From Caldilineales bacterium (GTDB lineage Bacteria; Chloroflexota; Anaerolineae; Caldilineales; Caldilineaceae), in the NCBI GenBank assembly GCA_012271135.1, contig JAAXGZ010000106.1, positions 1 to 62,334 on the forward strand: a stretch of 62,334 nucleotides of DNA, in the 5' to 3' direction. Shown here in pieces: positions 1 to 8,730 of the stretch (position 1 is its first letter; every line of letters begins with the position of its first letter). The position numbers and the translations under genes are program-made. The notes beneath the pieces are model-generated. The model worked only from the letters and a program-made list of their open reading frames with translations. It ran no database searches and was not told the origin of the DNA.

Positions 1-876
<876 letters not shown>

Positions 877-896
877 GCAGGCCGACCACAAAAGGA

Positions 897-929
897 AAGG
901 CCGGGCTGCACAGCCCGGCCTTCTTGCTT
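897..929 (+). terminator. Rho-independent terminator after the sugar ABC ATPase
   Basis: A perfect 11-bp stem (897-907 with 912-922) closes a 4-base loop and is followed by a T-rich stretch (ttcttgctt). It lies 20 bases after the stop codon and separates the transporter unit from apgM. Confidence 0.85.
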
Positions 930-1124
930 CAGAGGCTGCAGGCGTTCGGGACCGGGTACTGATTCCCAACGGTCCGGTCCGATGTGGGAATCGAGGCCGG
1001 CTGCCGCGGCTGTCGCGGACTTATACTGCCTCGCGGGTTCGTGCCGGGCAGGGGGTAGCCGCTGTCGGTTACCGCACTTTACCGTCCGCATGGAGCGTCT
1101 TGGTTCAGTCGAGGGACCCATACC

Positions 1125-2345
1125 GTGGATGCACGCAATCTCTATGCCGCCCTAGCCCAGCCGGGCGGCCACATCGTGTTGCTGGTCATGGACGGCCTGG
1201 GAGGCCTGCCTTCCCCGGACCATGGCGGGACCGAACTCGAATGTGCCGCGACGCCGAACATGGACCGGCTGGCCGCGGAGGGCATGACGGGCTTGAGCAT
1301 TCCCGTCAGGGTTGGGGTCGAACCGGGCAGCGGACCGGCGCACTTGGCACTTTTTGGCGTGGACCCGGTCGAGCATGAGATTGGCCGCGGTGTGTTGGAG
1401 GCGCTGGGGATCGACTTTTCCCTGGGTCCCCAGGATGTGGCGGCCCGGGGCAACTTCGCCACCGCGGCGCCCGATGGCACGATTCTCGATCGCCGGGCCG
1501 GTCGTATCCCGACGTCCGAGTGCGAACGGTGTGTCGCACTGTTGCAGGAGGCAACGCAGGATTGTTTGCCGGGCGTTGAGGTGTTCGTGCGGCCGGTCAA
1601 GGATTACCGCTTCGTGTTGGTTCTGCGCGGCCAGGGTCTGGGTGGCGAACTGACGGAGACCGATCCGGGCGTTGTCGGAAAGCCGCCGTTGCCGGTCGTC
1701 GATGCCAGTGGGACGAACGCCGGACAATACACTGCGGATCTGTTTAATCGCTGGCTGGCCGTGGCCCGGGAGGCATTGCGCGGCGAGCCGGCCGCCAACA
1801 GTCTCAATTTGCGGGGTCTGGCCAAGGATCCGGGCGTTCCGTCGCTGGCGGAGTCCTGGGGCTTGGAGGCAGGCGCGGTCGCGGTCTACCCCATGTATCG
1901 CGGGGTGGCGCGCCTGGTCGGCATGGAGCCCATCGAATTCGAAGGCGAAGAACCCGCCGACGAAATCAGGGCCGTGGCCGATCACTGGGACCGCAAGAAT
2001 TTCTTCTTCGTACATGTCAAGAAGACGGACAGCTATGGCGAGGACGGCAACTTCGACGGCAAGGTAGCCGTGATTGAAGCCGTGGACGCCGCCATTCCGG
2101 ACCTGATGGCGCTGGAACCCGATGCCGTGGCCATCACGGGGGATCACAGCACCCCGGCGGTCCTGCGCAGCCACAGCTGGCATCCGGTGCCCACCCTGCT
2201 GTGGGCCCGGAACGTCCGGCCCGACTCGGTGCGGGCGTTTGGCGAACAGGGGTGTGCGGCGGGAAGCATGGGCCTGTTCCCGGCCACGGACCTGCTTCCG
2301 CAGTTGATGGCGCATGCCGGCCGCCTAAAACGATTCGGTGCCTGA
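1125..2345 (+). CDS. apgM: 2,3-bisphosphoglycerate-independent phosphoglycerate mutase, archaeal type (ApgM)
   Basis: It interconverts 3- and 2-phosphoglycerate in glycolysis/gluconeogenesis using two metal ions and a phospho-enzyme intermediate. The 406-residue protein has the ApgM layout within the alkaline-phosphatase superfamily: an N-terminal metal site (VLLVMDGLGG), the nucleophile region VEPGSGPAHLALFGVDP, and C-terminal metal ligands in ITGDHSTPAVLRSHSWHPVP. The length is typical of ApgM (about 400) and shorter than the GpmI type. The start is GTG with GAGGG at 1111-1115 nine bases upstream. A TATACT at 1022-1027 could be a -10 box, but no good -35 accompanies it. The next gene begins at or just after its end, suggesting an operon. 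Confidence 0.9.
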   Translation: MDARNLYAALAQPGGHIVLLVMDGLGGLPSPDHGGTELECAATPNMDRLAAEGMTGLSIPVRVGVEPGSGPAHLALFGVDPVEHEIGRGVLEALGIDFSLGPQDVAARGNFATAAPDGTILDRRAGRIPTSECERCVALLQEATQDCLPGVEVFVRPVKDYRFVLVLRGQGLGGELTETDPGVVGKPPLPVVDASGTNAGQYTADLFNRWLAVAREALRGEPAANSLNLRGLAKDPGVPSLAESWGLEAGAVAVYPMYRGVARLVGMEPIEFEGEEPADEIRAVADHWDRKNFFFVHVKKTDSYGEDGNFDGKVAVIEAVDAAIPDLMALEPDAVAITGDHSTPAVLRSHSWHPVPTLLWARNVRPDSVRAFGEQGCAAGSMGLFPATDLLPQLMAHAGRLKRFGA

Positions 2346-2370
2346 CGGCGGCAACGGGCACTCCGGGCCC

Positions 2371-3138
2371 ATGCATGCGGCCGGGCCGGAAGGTCTATTG
2401 GCGGCCATCGCCCGGCGATTGGCGCGCGCCGAGGGATCCGTTTGCCTGACGGGAGCCGGAGTCAGTGCGGAATCGGGCATTCCCACGTTTAGGGATGCGG
2501 CGACGGGATTGTGGTCCCGCTTCGACCCCGAACAACTGGCCTCGGTCGACGGGTTTCGGAACAACCCGAACCTGGTCTGGCGCTGGTACCGCGATCGGGT
2601 CAGGACCGTGCAGGATGCACAGCCCAACCCGGGCCACGTGGCCCTTGCGCGCCTGGCACGGATCCTGGATGGATTCACGACCATCACGCAAAACGTGGAC
2701 GATCTTCACGAGCGCGCCGGATCAGCAGATGTTGTTCATCTACACGGACGGCTGACGGCTTATCGCTGCCTCGAGTGTGGAATGCCGGTCCCATTGGACC
2801 TGGCGCAGCGGTTGGCGGCCGAACCTCCGGTGTGTGCGGCTTGTGCAGGGTTGATCAGGCCGGGCGTGGTCTGGTTCGGCGAACTGCTGGACGCGAACCT
2901 CTGGGAACGAGCCTATGCGGCCTGCCAACGGGCCCAAGTCATGCTGGTGGTCGGAACCAGCGGTCTGGTCTGGCCGGCGGCGGAGCTGCCGCTGCTGGCC
3001 CGCCGAGCGGGGGCGCACGTTGTGGAAGTCAATCCGGAGGACACCGAGTTGACCGGTTGGGCCGATACGTGTGTACGCGGGCGATCGGGAGAGGTTCTCC
3101 CTGTGCTGGCCGACCAGGTTGAGCGGATGGTGTCCTGA
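2371..3138 (+). CDS. cobB: NAD-dependent protein deacylase, sirtuin (Sir2/CobB family, probable desuccinylase type)
   Basis: It removes acyl groups from protein lysines, consuming NAD. Visible are the NAD site GAGVSAESGIPTFRD, the QNVDDLHERAG segment, the catalytic histidine in VVHLHG, and a zinc ribbon of two Cys-x2-Cys pairs (CLEC and CAAC). WYRDR carries the Tyr-x-x-Arg pair that in SIRT5 and E. coli CobB binds succinyl/malonyl groups, so acidic acyl-lysines are the likely substrates. I chose ATG 2371 because it gives the usual short N-terminus; GTG 2338 in the same frame would overlap apgM by 8 bases. Co-transcription with a glycolytic gene fits a role in controlling central-metabolism enzymes, which is inference. 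Confidence 0.9.
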   Translation: MHAAGPEGLLAAIARRLARAEGSVCLTGAGVSAESGIPTFRDAATGLWSRFDPEQLASVDGFRNNPNLVWRWYRDRVRTVQDAQPNPGHVALARLARILDGFTTITQNVDDLHERAGSADVVHLHGRLTAYRCLECGMPVPLDLAQRLAAEPPVCAACAGLIRPGVVWFGELLDANLWERAYAACQRAQVMLVVGTSGLVWPAAELPLLARRAGAHVVEVNPEDTELTGWADTCVRGRSGEVLPVLADQVERMVS

Positions 3139-3173
3139 GGCGCGTTGTGCCCAAGGGGGTGTCGCCCAGCCCC

Positions 3174-3179
3174 TATAAT
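3174..3179 (+). promoter_or_regulatory. Consensus -10 box (TATAAT) for the tRNA-Sec gene
   Basis: A perfect TATAAT lies 6 bases before the first base of the tRNA. The expected start point (about 7 bases after the box) falls on or within a base or two of G1 at 3186. No convincing -35 hexamer is seen at 16-18 bases spacing (ccaagg region). Confidence 0.6.
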
Positions 3180-3185
3180 GTCGGC

Positions 3186-3281
3186 GGGTTGGCATGTGTC
3201 CCGGTGGGCACCCTGGTCTTCAACACCAGTGGCAGGCAGTGCTGAGCTGGCTGCGGTGGGTTCGACTCCCATGCCAACTCG
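3186..3281 (+). tRNA. selC: tRNA-Sec (UCA anticodon), selenocysteine tRNA
   Basis: Read by hand, this 96-base element folds as a bacterial tRNA-Sec. It has an 8-bp acceptor stem (3186-3193 with 3273-3280, one G-T pair), a 6-bp D-stem with a 4-base loop (3196-3201 with 3206-3211), and a 5-bp anticodon stem (3213-3217 with 3225-3229) whose loop CTTCAAC presents TCA at 3220-3222. A long variable arm runs from 3230 to 3255. The T-stem has 5 bp with loop TTCGACT. Base 73 is G (3281) and CCA is not encoded. The 8+5 acceptor/T geometry, long D-stem, long variable arm and UCA anticodon together are specific for selenocysteine. No selA, selB, selD or selenoprotein gene is evident in the window. Confidence 0.92.
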
Positions 3282-3843
3282 TGGTTTGACGACCATGCCG
3301 CGACGCAGGCATCGACGATTCGTCTGTTCGCTGCCTGTGCCAGCCGGGCTGCCAGCGCGTCAGCCGTGTTCCGCCTGCCAACCGCAGGGGATGCCGCGGT
3401 TGGCCAAGAGTTGTTTGGCCCAGCGACAGCCAACCACCCGCGGGATCGGCCAGGGTTGTAATCCAGTGCCGTTCCAGGAACGGCGCTGCCACATTGCCCC
3501 AGGCCGCGACGACCGGCCCCGTCATCGACAGCGCCGCCTGCACAAACTCTTGGTTGATGGGATCGTTGGAATGGTCTCCCCGACAACGAAGCCATGCCGC
3601 GAGTTCCCTTGAGTCCGGTTCGATCCGGCTGAACAGGTTGACGATTCGACAGCCGCCGTAACCGTGGTGTTGCGAGAAACCAACGACGCGGCGGATGGTT
3701 TGATCGTGTCTCACGGCATTGGCCCGGGAGGGATTCAGCATCAACCAGGTGAGCGCAGGCCGAGACACATCCCAAACCCGCGTCAGGCGGTACCGGCGCG
3801 ATCGATCGGCATTGAAGGTTGCGGCGCCGTGAACAAATTTCAT
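3220..3843 (-). CDS. DUF1643 family protein
   Basis: A domain of unknown function seen in many bacteria and phages. The core matches the family: a MLNPS motif, the TIRRVVGF...GYGG segment, VNLFSR, VVAAWGN, and near the end LGQPRHPL. The start at 3843 (MKFVHGA) places the domain at the N-terminus as usual; an in-frame upstream start at 3915 would add 24 atypical residues. The domain normally ends soon after GQPRHPL, but here the frame stays open for about 50 low-complexity, basic residues and runs into the tRNA-Sec gene on the other strand. Its TGA stop is the exact complement of the tRNA anticodon. The tail may therefore result from loss of the original stop. Function unknown. Confidence 0.7.
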   Translation of the reverse strand: MKFVHGAATFNADRSRRYRLTRVWDVSRPALTWLMLNPSRANAVRHDQTIRRVVGFSQHHGYGGCRIVNLFSRIEPDSRELAAWLRCRGDHSNDPINQEFVQAALSMTGPVVAAWGNVAAPFLERHWITTLADPAGGWLSLGQTTLGQPRHPLRLAGGTRLTRWQPGWHRQRTDESSMPASRHGRQTTSWHGSRTHRSQLSTACHWC

Positions 3844-4039
3844 GTGCTGCCTTATCTGCCGCCAGAGACGCCGACCCGGAACCTCGCCTACAATGGGCCA
3901 ATGCCGATAGACCAAGGCCCGGGCCGCCGGCCCCGCCGTGCTTCGGCCACCGGACGGTTACCACTTCTGTAGGGATGGACTACCGGTGTCGGTCCGGCAG
4001 ACTCCTCACAGTTCGTCAAGTTTATGGAACGTCCGAACC

Positions 4040-5209
4040 ATGCCCCGGCTGTTGGCGCCTGAATTCACGGTGGTTGCCGAATCACCCGATCACCGCCACC
4101 ACTACACCGGCTCCCCCTGCCTCATCGCGGATGGGCCAGAGCGACTGCTGTGCAGTTGGGAATGGTTCCAGCCGCCACCGGTCACCGAGACCATACCCAA
4201 TCAGCTGCACATCGCGGCCAGCGAGGACCACGGCCGGACTTGGCGTGTGCTGTCCCGGCAAGACATGACCTGGCCCTCCCTGTTCAAGGTGGAGGATGCC
4301 GTCTACTTGCTGGGCAGCCGCCGCATGACTCGGGAAATCGTAATCCAGCGGTCCTTGGACGGAGGGGCTTCCTGGACGCCGGAGTCCGTGTTGTTCAAGG
4401 ACCGCTATCACGGTGCCGCCACCAATATCCTGCATCACAACGGTCACGTGTACCGGGCCTACGAAACCTGTCCTCTGGATCGACCCGGCGGCCGGGGCCG
4501 CAGCGACTGGCATTCGCTGGTGGTGGCTGGGAACCCCGGCGGAGACCTCCTGTCCCCCGCCAGCTGGCGCATGTCCAATCATCTGCCGTTTCCCGGCGTG
4601 CCCGATGTCCTGCACGGGCGGCACCGGGAACCCGACTATCCCAGGCGGGTCATGGAGGACTGTTGGCTTGAGGGCAACATCGTGTGTGTCGACGGGGAGC
4701 TCCGCAACATCCTGCGAACCTGCATTGATGGCTACTCGACCGGCAGCATCGCCGCCGTCAATCGGGTGCATGACACGAACACTGGTCTTGTCTGCGAATT
4801 CATGCAGTACTCGGCCATGCCAGGTGCCCAGTGCAAGTTTCAGATTGTGCACGACCCACCCAGCCATCTGTTTTGGACCGCGGCCAACCTGCAAACCTGT
4901 TCGTGGCACGATTGGAACACGTTCCAGGCACGCACACAGGCCGGCCCACCCGGCAACGAACGCCGCATTCTGGCGTTGCTGTACAGCCTGGACGCGATCA
5001 ACTGGCTGCAGGCCGGGGTGGTGGCCATGAGCCGAAAGCCGCTGGAGGCGTTCAGCTATGCCTCCATCCTCCCGCACGGATCGGACCTGCTGATTCTGTC
5101 GCGCACATCTCTGGGCGGCATCAACCAGCACGATACCAACCTAGTGACCCTGCACCGGGTGCCGCGTTTCCGAGAGCTGGCGCTGGACCTCACCTTGGAC
5201 CTGCCGTAA
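4040..5209 (+). CDS. BNR/Asp-box repeat protein, sialidase-fold (predicted cytoplasmic)
   Basis: A six-bladed-propeller (sialidase superfamily) protein of 389 residues. Two classical Asp boxes are visible, SEDHGRTW and SLDGGASW, with the expected Ser-x-Asp-x-Gly-x-x-Trp spacing. No signal peptide or membrane segment is seen when translation starts at ATG 4040, so it probably acts inside the cell, unlike most true sialidases. An in-frame upstream start (3938) would add 34 residues without family character. A TPP-dependent enzyme follows after 27 bases and a third gene after that, so it is probably the first gene of a three-gene operon. The fold is clear, but the substrate is not: it may be a glycoside hydrolase or a non-hydrolytic sugar-binding propeller. 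Confidence 0.75.
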   Translation: MPRLLAPEFTVVAESPDHRHHYTGSPCLIADGPERLLCSWEWFQPPPVTETIPNQLHIAASEDHGRTWRVLSRQDMTWPSLFKVEDAVYLLGSRRMTREIVIQRSLDGGASWTPESVLFKDRYHGAATNILHHNGHVYRAYETCPLDRPGGRGRSDWHSLVVAGNPGGDLLSPASWRMSNHLPFPGVPDVLHGRHREPDYPRRVMEDCWLEGNIVCVDGELRNILRTCIDGYSTGSIAAVNRVHDTNTGLVCEFMQYSAMPGAQCKFQIVHDPPSHLFWTAANLQTCSWHDWNTFQARTQAGPPGNERRILALLYSLDAINWLQAGVVAMSRKPLEAFSYASILPHGSDLLILSRTSLGGINQHDTNLVTLHRVPRFRELALDLTLDLP

Positions 5210-5236
5210 ACCGCCATTGCCACGAGGAACGAAGAC

Positions 5237-6817
5237 ATGCCCAGACTCAACGGTGGACAAGCCCTTATTCAGTCTCTGGCAGCACTGGGGGCCGACATGG
5301 TCTTCGGCGTGCCCGGCTGGGGCCAGTACGAAGCCGTGGATGCCCTTTGGCAGCACCCCACGGTCCGGTATGTATCGGTGCGGAATGAATTGGACTCCAC
5401 CTTCCTGGCGGATGCCTATGCCCAGGTATCCAACAGGCCGGCCGTGGCCTTGGTGGTTCCGGGACCCGGCCTGCTGTATGCCGGCGCCGGCCTAGCCTCG
5501 GCCTTTGCCAATTCGTCGCCGGTTTTGGTGGTGACCAGCGCCAACACCAATCCTGTGTTGAACTACCGGCAACTGGAGTTGACCACGTTGCGCACCATGA
5601 CCAAGTGGACGGGCATGGCCCAGGCCGTGGCCGATATTCCCGACCTAGTCGCGGAAGCTTGGTGCCAATTATCGACCGGACGACCGCGCCCGGTCGGGCT
5701 CGTGGTGCCCCACGAAGTCCTGGCCGCCAGCGACGAGGTGGCGTTGCCGGCCTCCCCGTCGGAGTCGACCCGACCCATTGCCAATGGGGTTGACACTGCT
5801 GCTGCACGCATTGTGGAGGCCCGCCGCCCCCTGCTTTGGGTCGGTTCCGGCGTCCGCTGGTCGGGTGCCGAGGACACTCTGCGGGCCTTTGCCCAACGGC
5901 TGTGCATTCCGGTCACCACCACCCGTCGCGGCAAGGGTTTGGTGGACGAGGCAGGTCCGCTGGGTCTGGGGTACCCGGAGATGCGCTATGGTCCCGTGAA
6001 GGAGTGGATCAACCGGCGGGATCTGGTGATTGCGGTCGGAGTTGGCCAAGACCTGAGCCATCTTTCGGTTCCGGTCGTGCAGATCGACATCGACGCCTTG
6101 CAGCCGGAACGATCCGCTGCCAACACCCTTTTTCTGCACGGGGATGCCAAGGCCACCCTGGAGGCCCTGGATGCGCGAACATCCGGATTCGCGGACCGCT
6201 CCGATGCCGCGGCAGCACGCGATCTCGAGACGATAAGTCATCTGAAGACGGAACGATTCGCGCCGGATCGTCAGCTGGAACCACAGCACTCGCTGATGCA
6301 GGCGATTCGCCGCGGGGCACCCAAGGAGGCGGTCATTATCCAGGGCATGACCCAGATGGGATATTACAGCCGCAACTACCTGTCGGTGCCAGCGGAGGGG
6401 CGGTATCTGACTTCCTCAACTCAGATCACACTGGGTGCCGCCTACCTGTACTCCTTGGGTGCCAAGCTGGCCGCGCCGGATCGGCCGGTGGTGGCCGTAT
6501 CCGGTGACGGAGGCTTTCTGTACGGTGCCCATGCCATGGCCACGGCGGTGCAGGAAGGCATTCACTCAGTGGTCCTGGTGTTCAACGACAACGCCTACGG
6601 CAACGTCCTACGCGCCCAGCGGGAGGAGTTCGACGAGAGGGTGATCGGCACCCGCCTGCACAACCCGGATTTCCCAGCCATGGCCCGGACCTTTGGCGCC
6701 CGGGGCCTGCGCGCCGAATCTCCGGAACAACTGGAACTGCTGCTGCGGGAGGCGGTTCAGACGGAAGCCCACACGGTGATAGAGATTCCGGTCGGTGAAA
6801 TGGAACGGGCCTACTGA
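5237..6817 (+). CDS. Thiamine pyrophosphate-dependent enzyme, acetolactate synthase-like
   Basis: A 526-residue TPP enzyme with the three-domain layout of the acetolactate synthase/pyruvate oxidase/benzoylformate decarboxylase superfamily. The catalytic glutamate lies in RNELDSTFLADAYAQ (Glu51), the PGPG segment follows, a central Rossmann-like domain spans roughly residues 170-310, and the C-terminal domain holds the TPP/metal motif (VSGDGGF ... VFNDNAYGN). A glutamate where ilvB enzymes have Glu supports ThDP activation, but residues that would mark true acetolactate synthase cannot be confirmed, and no ilvN partner is present. The start is ATG with a GGAA at 5226-5229 upstream. Its place between a sialidase-fold protein and an unknown enzyme suggests a catabolic role on a sugar- or sugar-acid-derived 2-oxo acid (inference). 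Confidence 0.85.
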   Translation: MPRLNGGQALIQSLAALGADMVFGVPGWGQYEAVDALWQHPTVRYVSVRNELDSTFLADAYAQVSNRPAVALVVPGPGLLYAGAGLASAFANSSPVLVVTSANTNPVLNYRQLELTTLRTMTKWTGMAQAVADIPDLVAEAWCQLSTGRPRPVGLVVPHEVLAASDEVALPASPSESTRPIANGVDTAAARIVEARRPLLWVGSGVRWSGAEDTLRAFAQRLCIPVTTTRRGKGLVDEAGPLGLGYPEMRYGPVKEWINRRDLVIAVGVGQDLSHLSVPVVQIDIDALQPERSAANTLFLHGDAKATLEALDARTSGFADRSDAAAARDLETISHLKTERFAPDRQLEPQHSLMQAIRRGAPKEAVIIQGMTQMGYYSRNYLSVPAEGRYLTSSTQITLGAAYLYSLGAKLAAPDRPVVAVSGDGGFLYGAHAMATAVQEGIHSVVLVFNDNAYGNVLRAQREEFDERVIGTRLHNPDFPAMARTFGARGLRAESPEQLELLLREAVQTEAHTVIEIPVGEMERAY

Positions 6818-6862
6818 CCAATTCCAGTTGCCTCCCCATTGTCTTTCTTCGGAGTGAATTTC

Positions 6863-8656
6863 ATGCCCGTTGTCCTTGCGAGTCCCGTTTCACCTCCGAC
6901 TTGGGCGCTGTTCCAGCGACAACTACTGAGGGAGACCAGTGAAGCGTGCCGTGTGTTTCATGCCAAGTACTTCGACCAGCAAGGATTCCTGGAGTGCGTG
7001 CCCCGTTGGGGCGGGGACGACGGACCGGACGATGCCGCCGAGAATCTGCTCAATTGGACGATGCTGCATGCCCTGGGCGCCCCGGACTGGCTGCTGACGT
7101 TGTATCGACACGGCTGGGAAGGTCATTTGCGCCAGTACACGGAAGCCAGGACGTCGGAAGTTCCGTTTGCGCGCGACGGGATGTATTACAAGGAATTTCC
7201 GGTCATGTTTGACTGGTTCCACAACGGGGAGGGATACAGTGCATTCTTTCTGGAAGGCCTCTGCGATCCCGACAACCGGGAGTTCAGGCGGCGGACCCGC
7301 CGTTTTGCCGGCTTCTACCTGGGGGACGAACCGGGCGCGGACAACTTCGATCCCGCACTGTGCCTGGTGCGCAGCATGTTCAACGGCAGCCGGGGTCCCC
7401 TGCTGCGCAAGGCCACGGCGTTGGACTGGGCCGGGGATCCGATCGAAATAGAGGGTCGGTTTCGGCCCGGACACGGTGAGACAAGCTATGCCCAGATGCT
7501 GGAGCACTTTGCCGAGTACAACGACGTTGACGGCGACAGTCCCCTCAATTTCGGAATTACGACGCCCATGTTGAATGCGTTCATGCTGGATGGGGAACCG
7601 CGCTACCGCGACTGGATCACCGCCTACATGGACAAGTGGGTGGAGCGCACGGAGGCCAACGGCGGTATCATCCCCACGATTGTGGGCACCGACGGCGTGG
7701 TTGGTTCCCCTTGCGGGGGCCGCTGGTACGGAGGCGTCTATGGCTGGGGCTTTACCGTATCGGTACCCGGCAGCAACAGCAAGGCGCACCGGCCATTCTT
7801 CAGCCACCGCGCCGCGTACGGATTTGGCAATGCCCTGTTGCTGACCGGCGATCGCCGCTATGTGGAAACCTGGCGCGGTGTCATTCAGGCGGTCAACGCC
7901 AACAGTCGGCAGGGACCGAACGGCGCCGAATATCCTCGGATGTTCGGCGACGACGGCTGGTACGAGTACCGTGCCGACCCGTTTCAGGACGGGGCGGAGG
8001 AGATTCTGTACTGGTCCCACGACGCAACCGGATTGCCCGCAGCGACACGGTCCGGGTGGAATCGGTTCTTGGCCGGGAACAATCCGGGCTGGCCCGAGGA
8101 GATACTGCGGCGGGATCTGGAAGAGGTCCGCAACCGCATGGAGGGTGTGCGGGCGGATCCATCGACCCCGGACACGCGTCTGTCCGACGACATGAACCAT
8201 CTCAATCCGGCCTGCACCGAGGCTTTGACTTGCACCATGCTGGGCGGTCTGCCCACCGGACGCGTCGGGTATCCGTTGCACTGCCAGTTGCGCTACTTCG
8301 ATCCGGAGGCGCGTCGGGCCGGCCTGCCGTCCGATGTGGCTTCGCTGGTGCATGCGATGGATGCCGAAGGGATCGAAGTGGAACTTGTGAACCTGAATGT
8401 CAGGGAGAGGCGCACCGTCCAGGTGCAGTTGGGTGCCTATGGTGAACATGCCGTCTCGGACCTGCGGCTTGTGGACGGCAGGCAGGTTGATTGGGAAACG
8501 CTGGGCGAACGGGACTCGGTATTTGAGGTTGTGCTGGAACCGGGATGCGGGGGCCGGTTGGCTCTGGGCCTGTCCCGGTACTGCCGGTGGCCAACCTTGG
8601 CGTTGCCCTGGCGGCGGCACGGGTCGCGCGAGCGAACCGGATCCCGTACCTGCTGA
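6863..8656 (+). CDS. Uncharacterised protein, 597 aa, possibly an alpha/alpha-toroid carbohydrate-active enzyme
   Basis: I do not recognise the family. The start is ATG 6863, preceded by GGAG at 6851-6854 with 8 bases spacing; an upstream TTG (6839) lacks a site. The N-terminal 450 residues are rich in Trp, Tyr, His and acidic residues, with repeated helix-pair character and motifs such as YKEFPVMFDWFHNGEGYSAF, TPMLNAFMLDGEPRYRDW and GRWYGGVYGWGF. This is typical of alpha/alpha-barrel polysaccharide lyases and hydrolases. The last 130 residues look beta-rich, like the accessory domain of such enzymes. No signal peptide is visible. It lies 45 bases after the TPP enzyme in the same direction, so the three genes probably share a pathway. 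Confidence 0.6.
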   Translation: MPVVLASPVSPPTWALFQRQLLRETSEACRVFHAKYFDQQGFLECVPRWGGDDGPDDAAENLLNWTMLHALGAPDWLLTLYRHGWEGHLRQYTEARTSEVPFARDGMYYKEFPVMFDWFHNGEGYSAFFLEGLCDPDNREFRRRTRRFAGFYLGDEPGADNFDPALCLVRSMFNGSRGPLLRKATALDWAGDPIEIEGRFRPGHGETSYAQMLEHFAEYNDVDGDSPLNFGITTPMLNAFMLDGEPRYRDWITAYMDKWVERTEANGGIIPTIVGTDGVVGSPCGGRWYGGVYGWGFTVSVPGSNSKAHRPFFSHRAAYGFGNALLLTGDRRYVETWRGVIQAVNANSRQGPNGAEYPRMFGDDGWYEYRADPFQDGAEEILYWSHDATGLPAATRSGWNRFLAGNNPGWPEEILRRDLEEVRNRMEGVRADPSTPDTRLSDDMNHLNPACTEALTCTMLGGLPTGRVGYPLHCQLRYFDPEARRAGLPSDVASLVHAMDAEGIEVELVNLNVRERRTVQVQLGAYGEHAVSDLRLVDGRQVDWETLGERDSVFEVVLEPGCGGRLALGLSRYCRWPTLALPWRRHGSRERTGSRTC

Positions 8657-8730
8657 GCCGGGCGTGGCGTGGGTGCGATATACCGGACCGGCAAACTTTG
8701 CCCGAACGTTATTGACGGAGCAGAGCAACC

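Noticed and set aside
3143-3219. Reading the DUF1643 TGA as selenocysteine to extend the protein further
   Set aside because: The sequence beyond is merely antisense of the tRNA-Sec 5' half and of its promoter; no Cys homologue or plausible domain continues.
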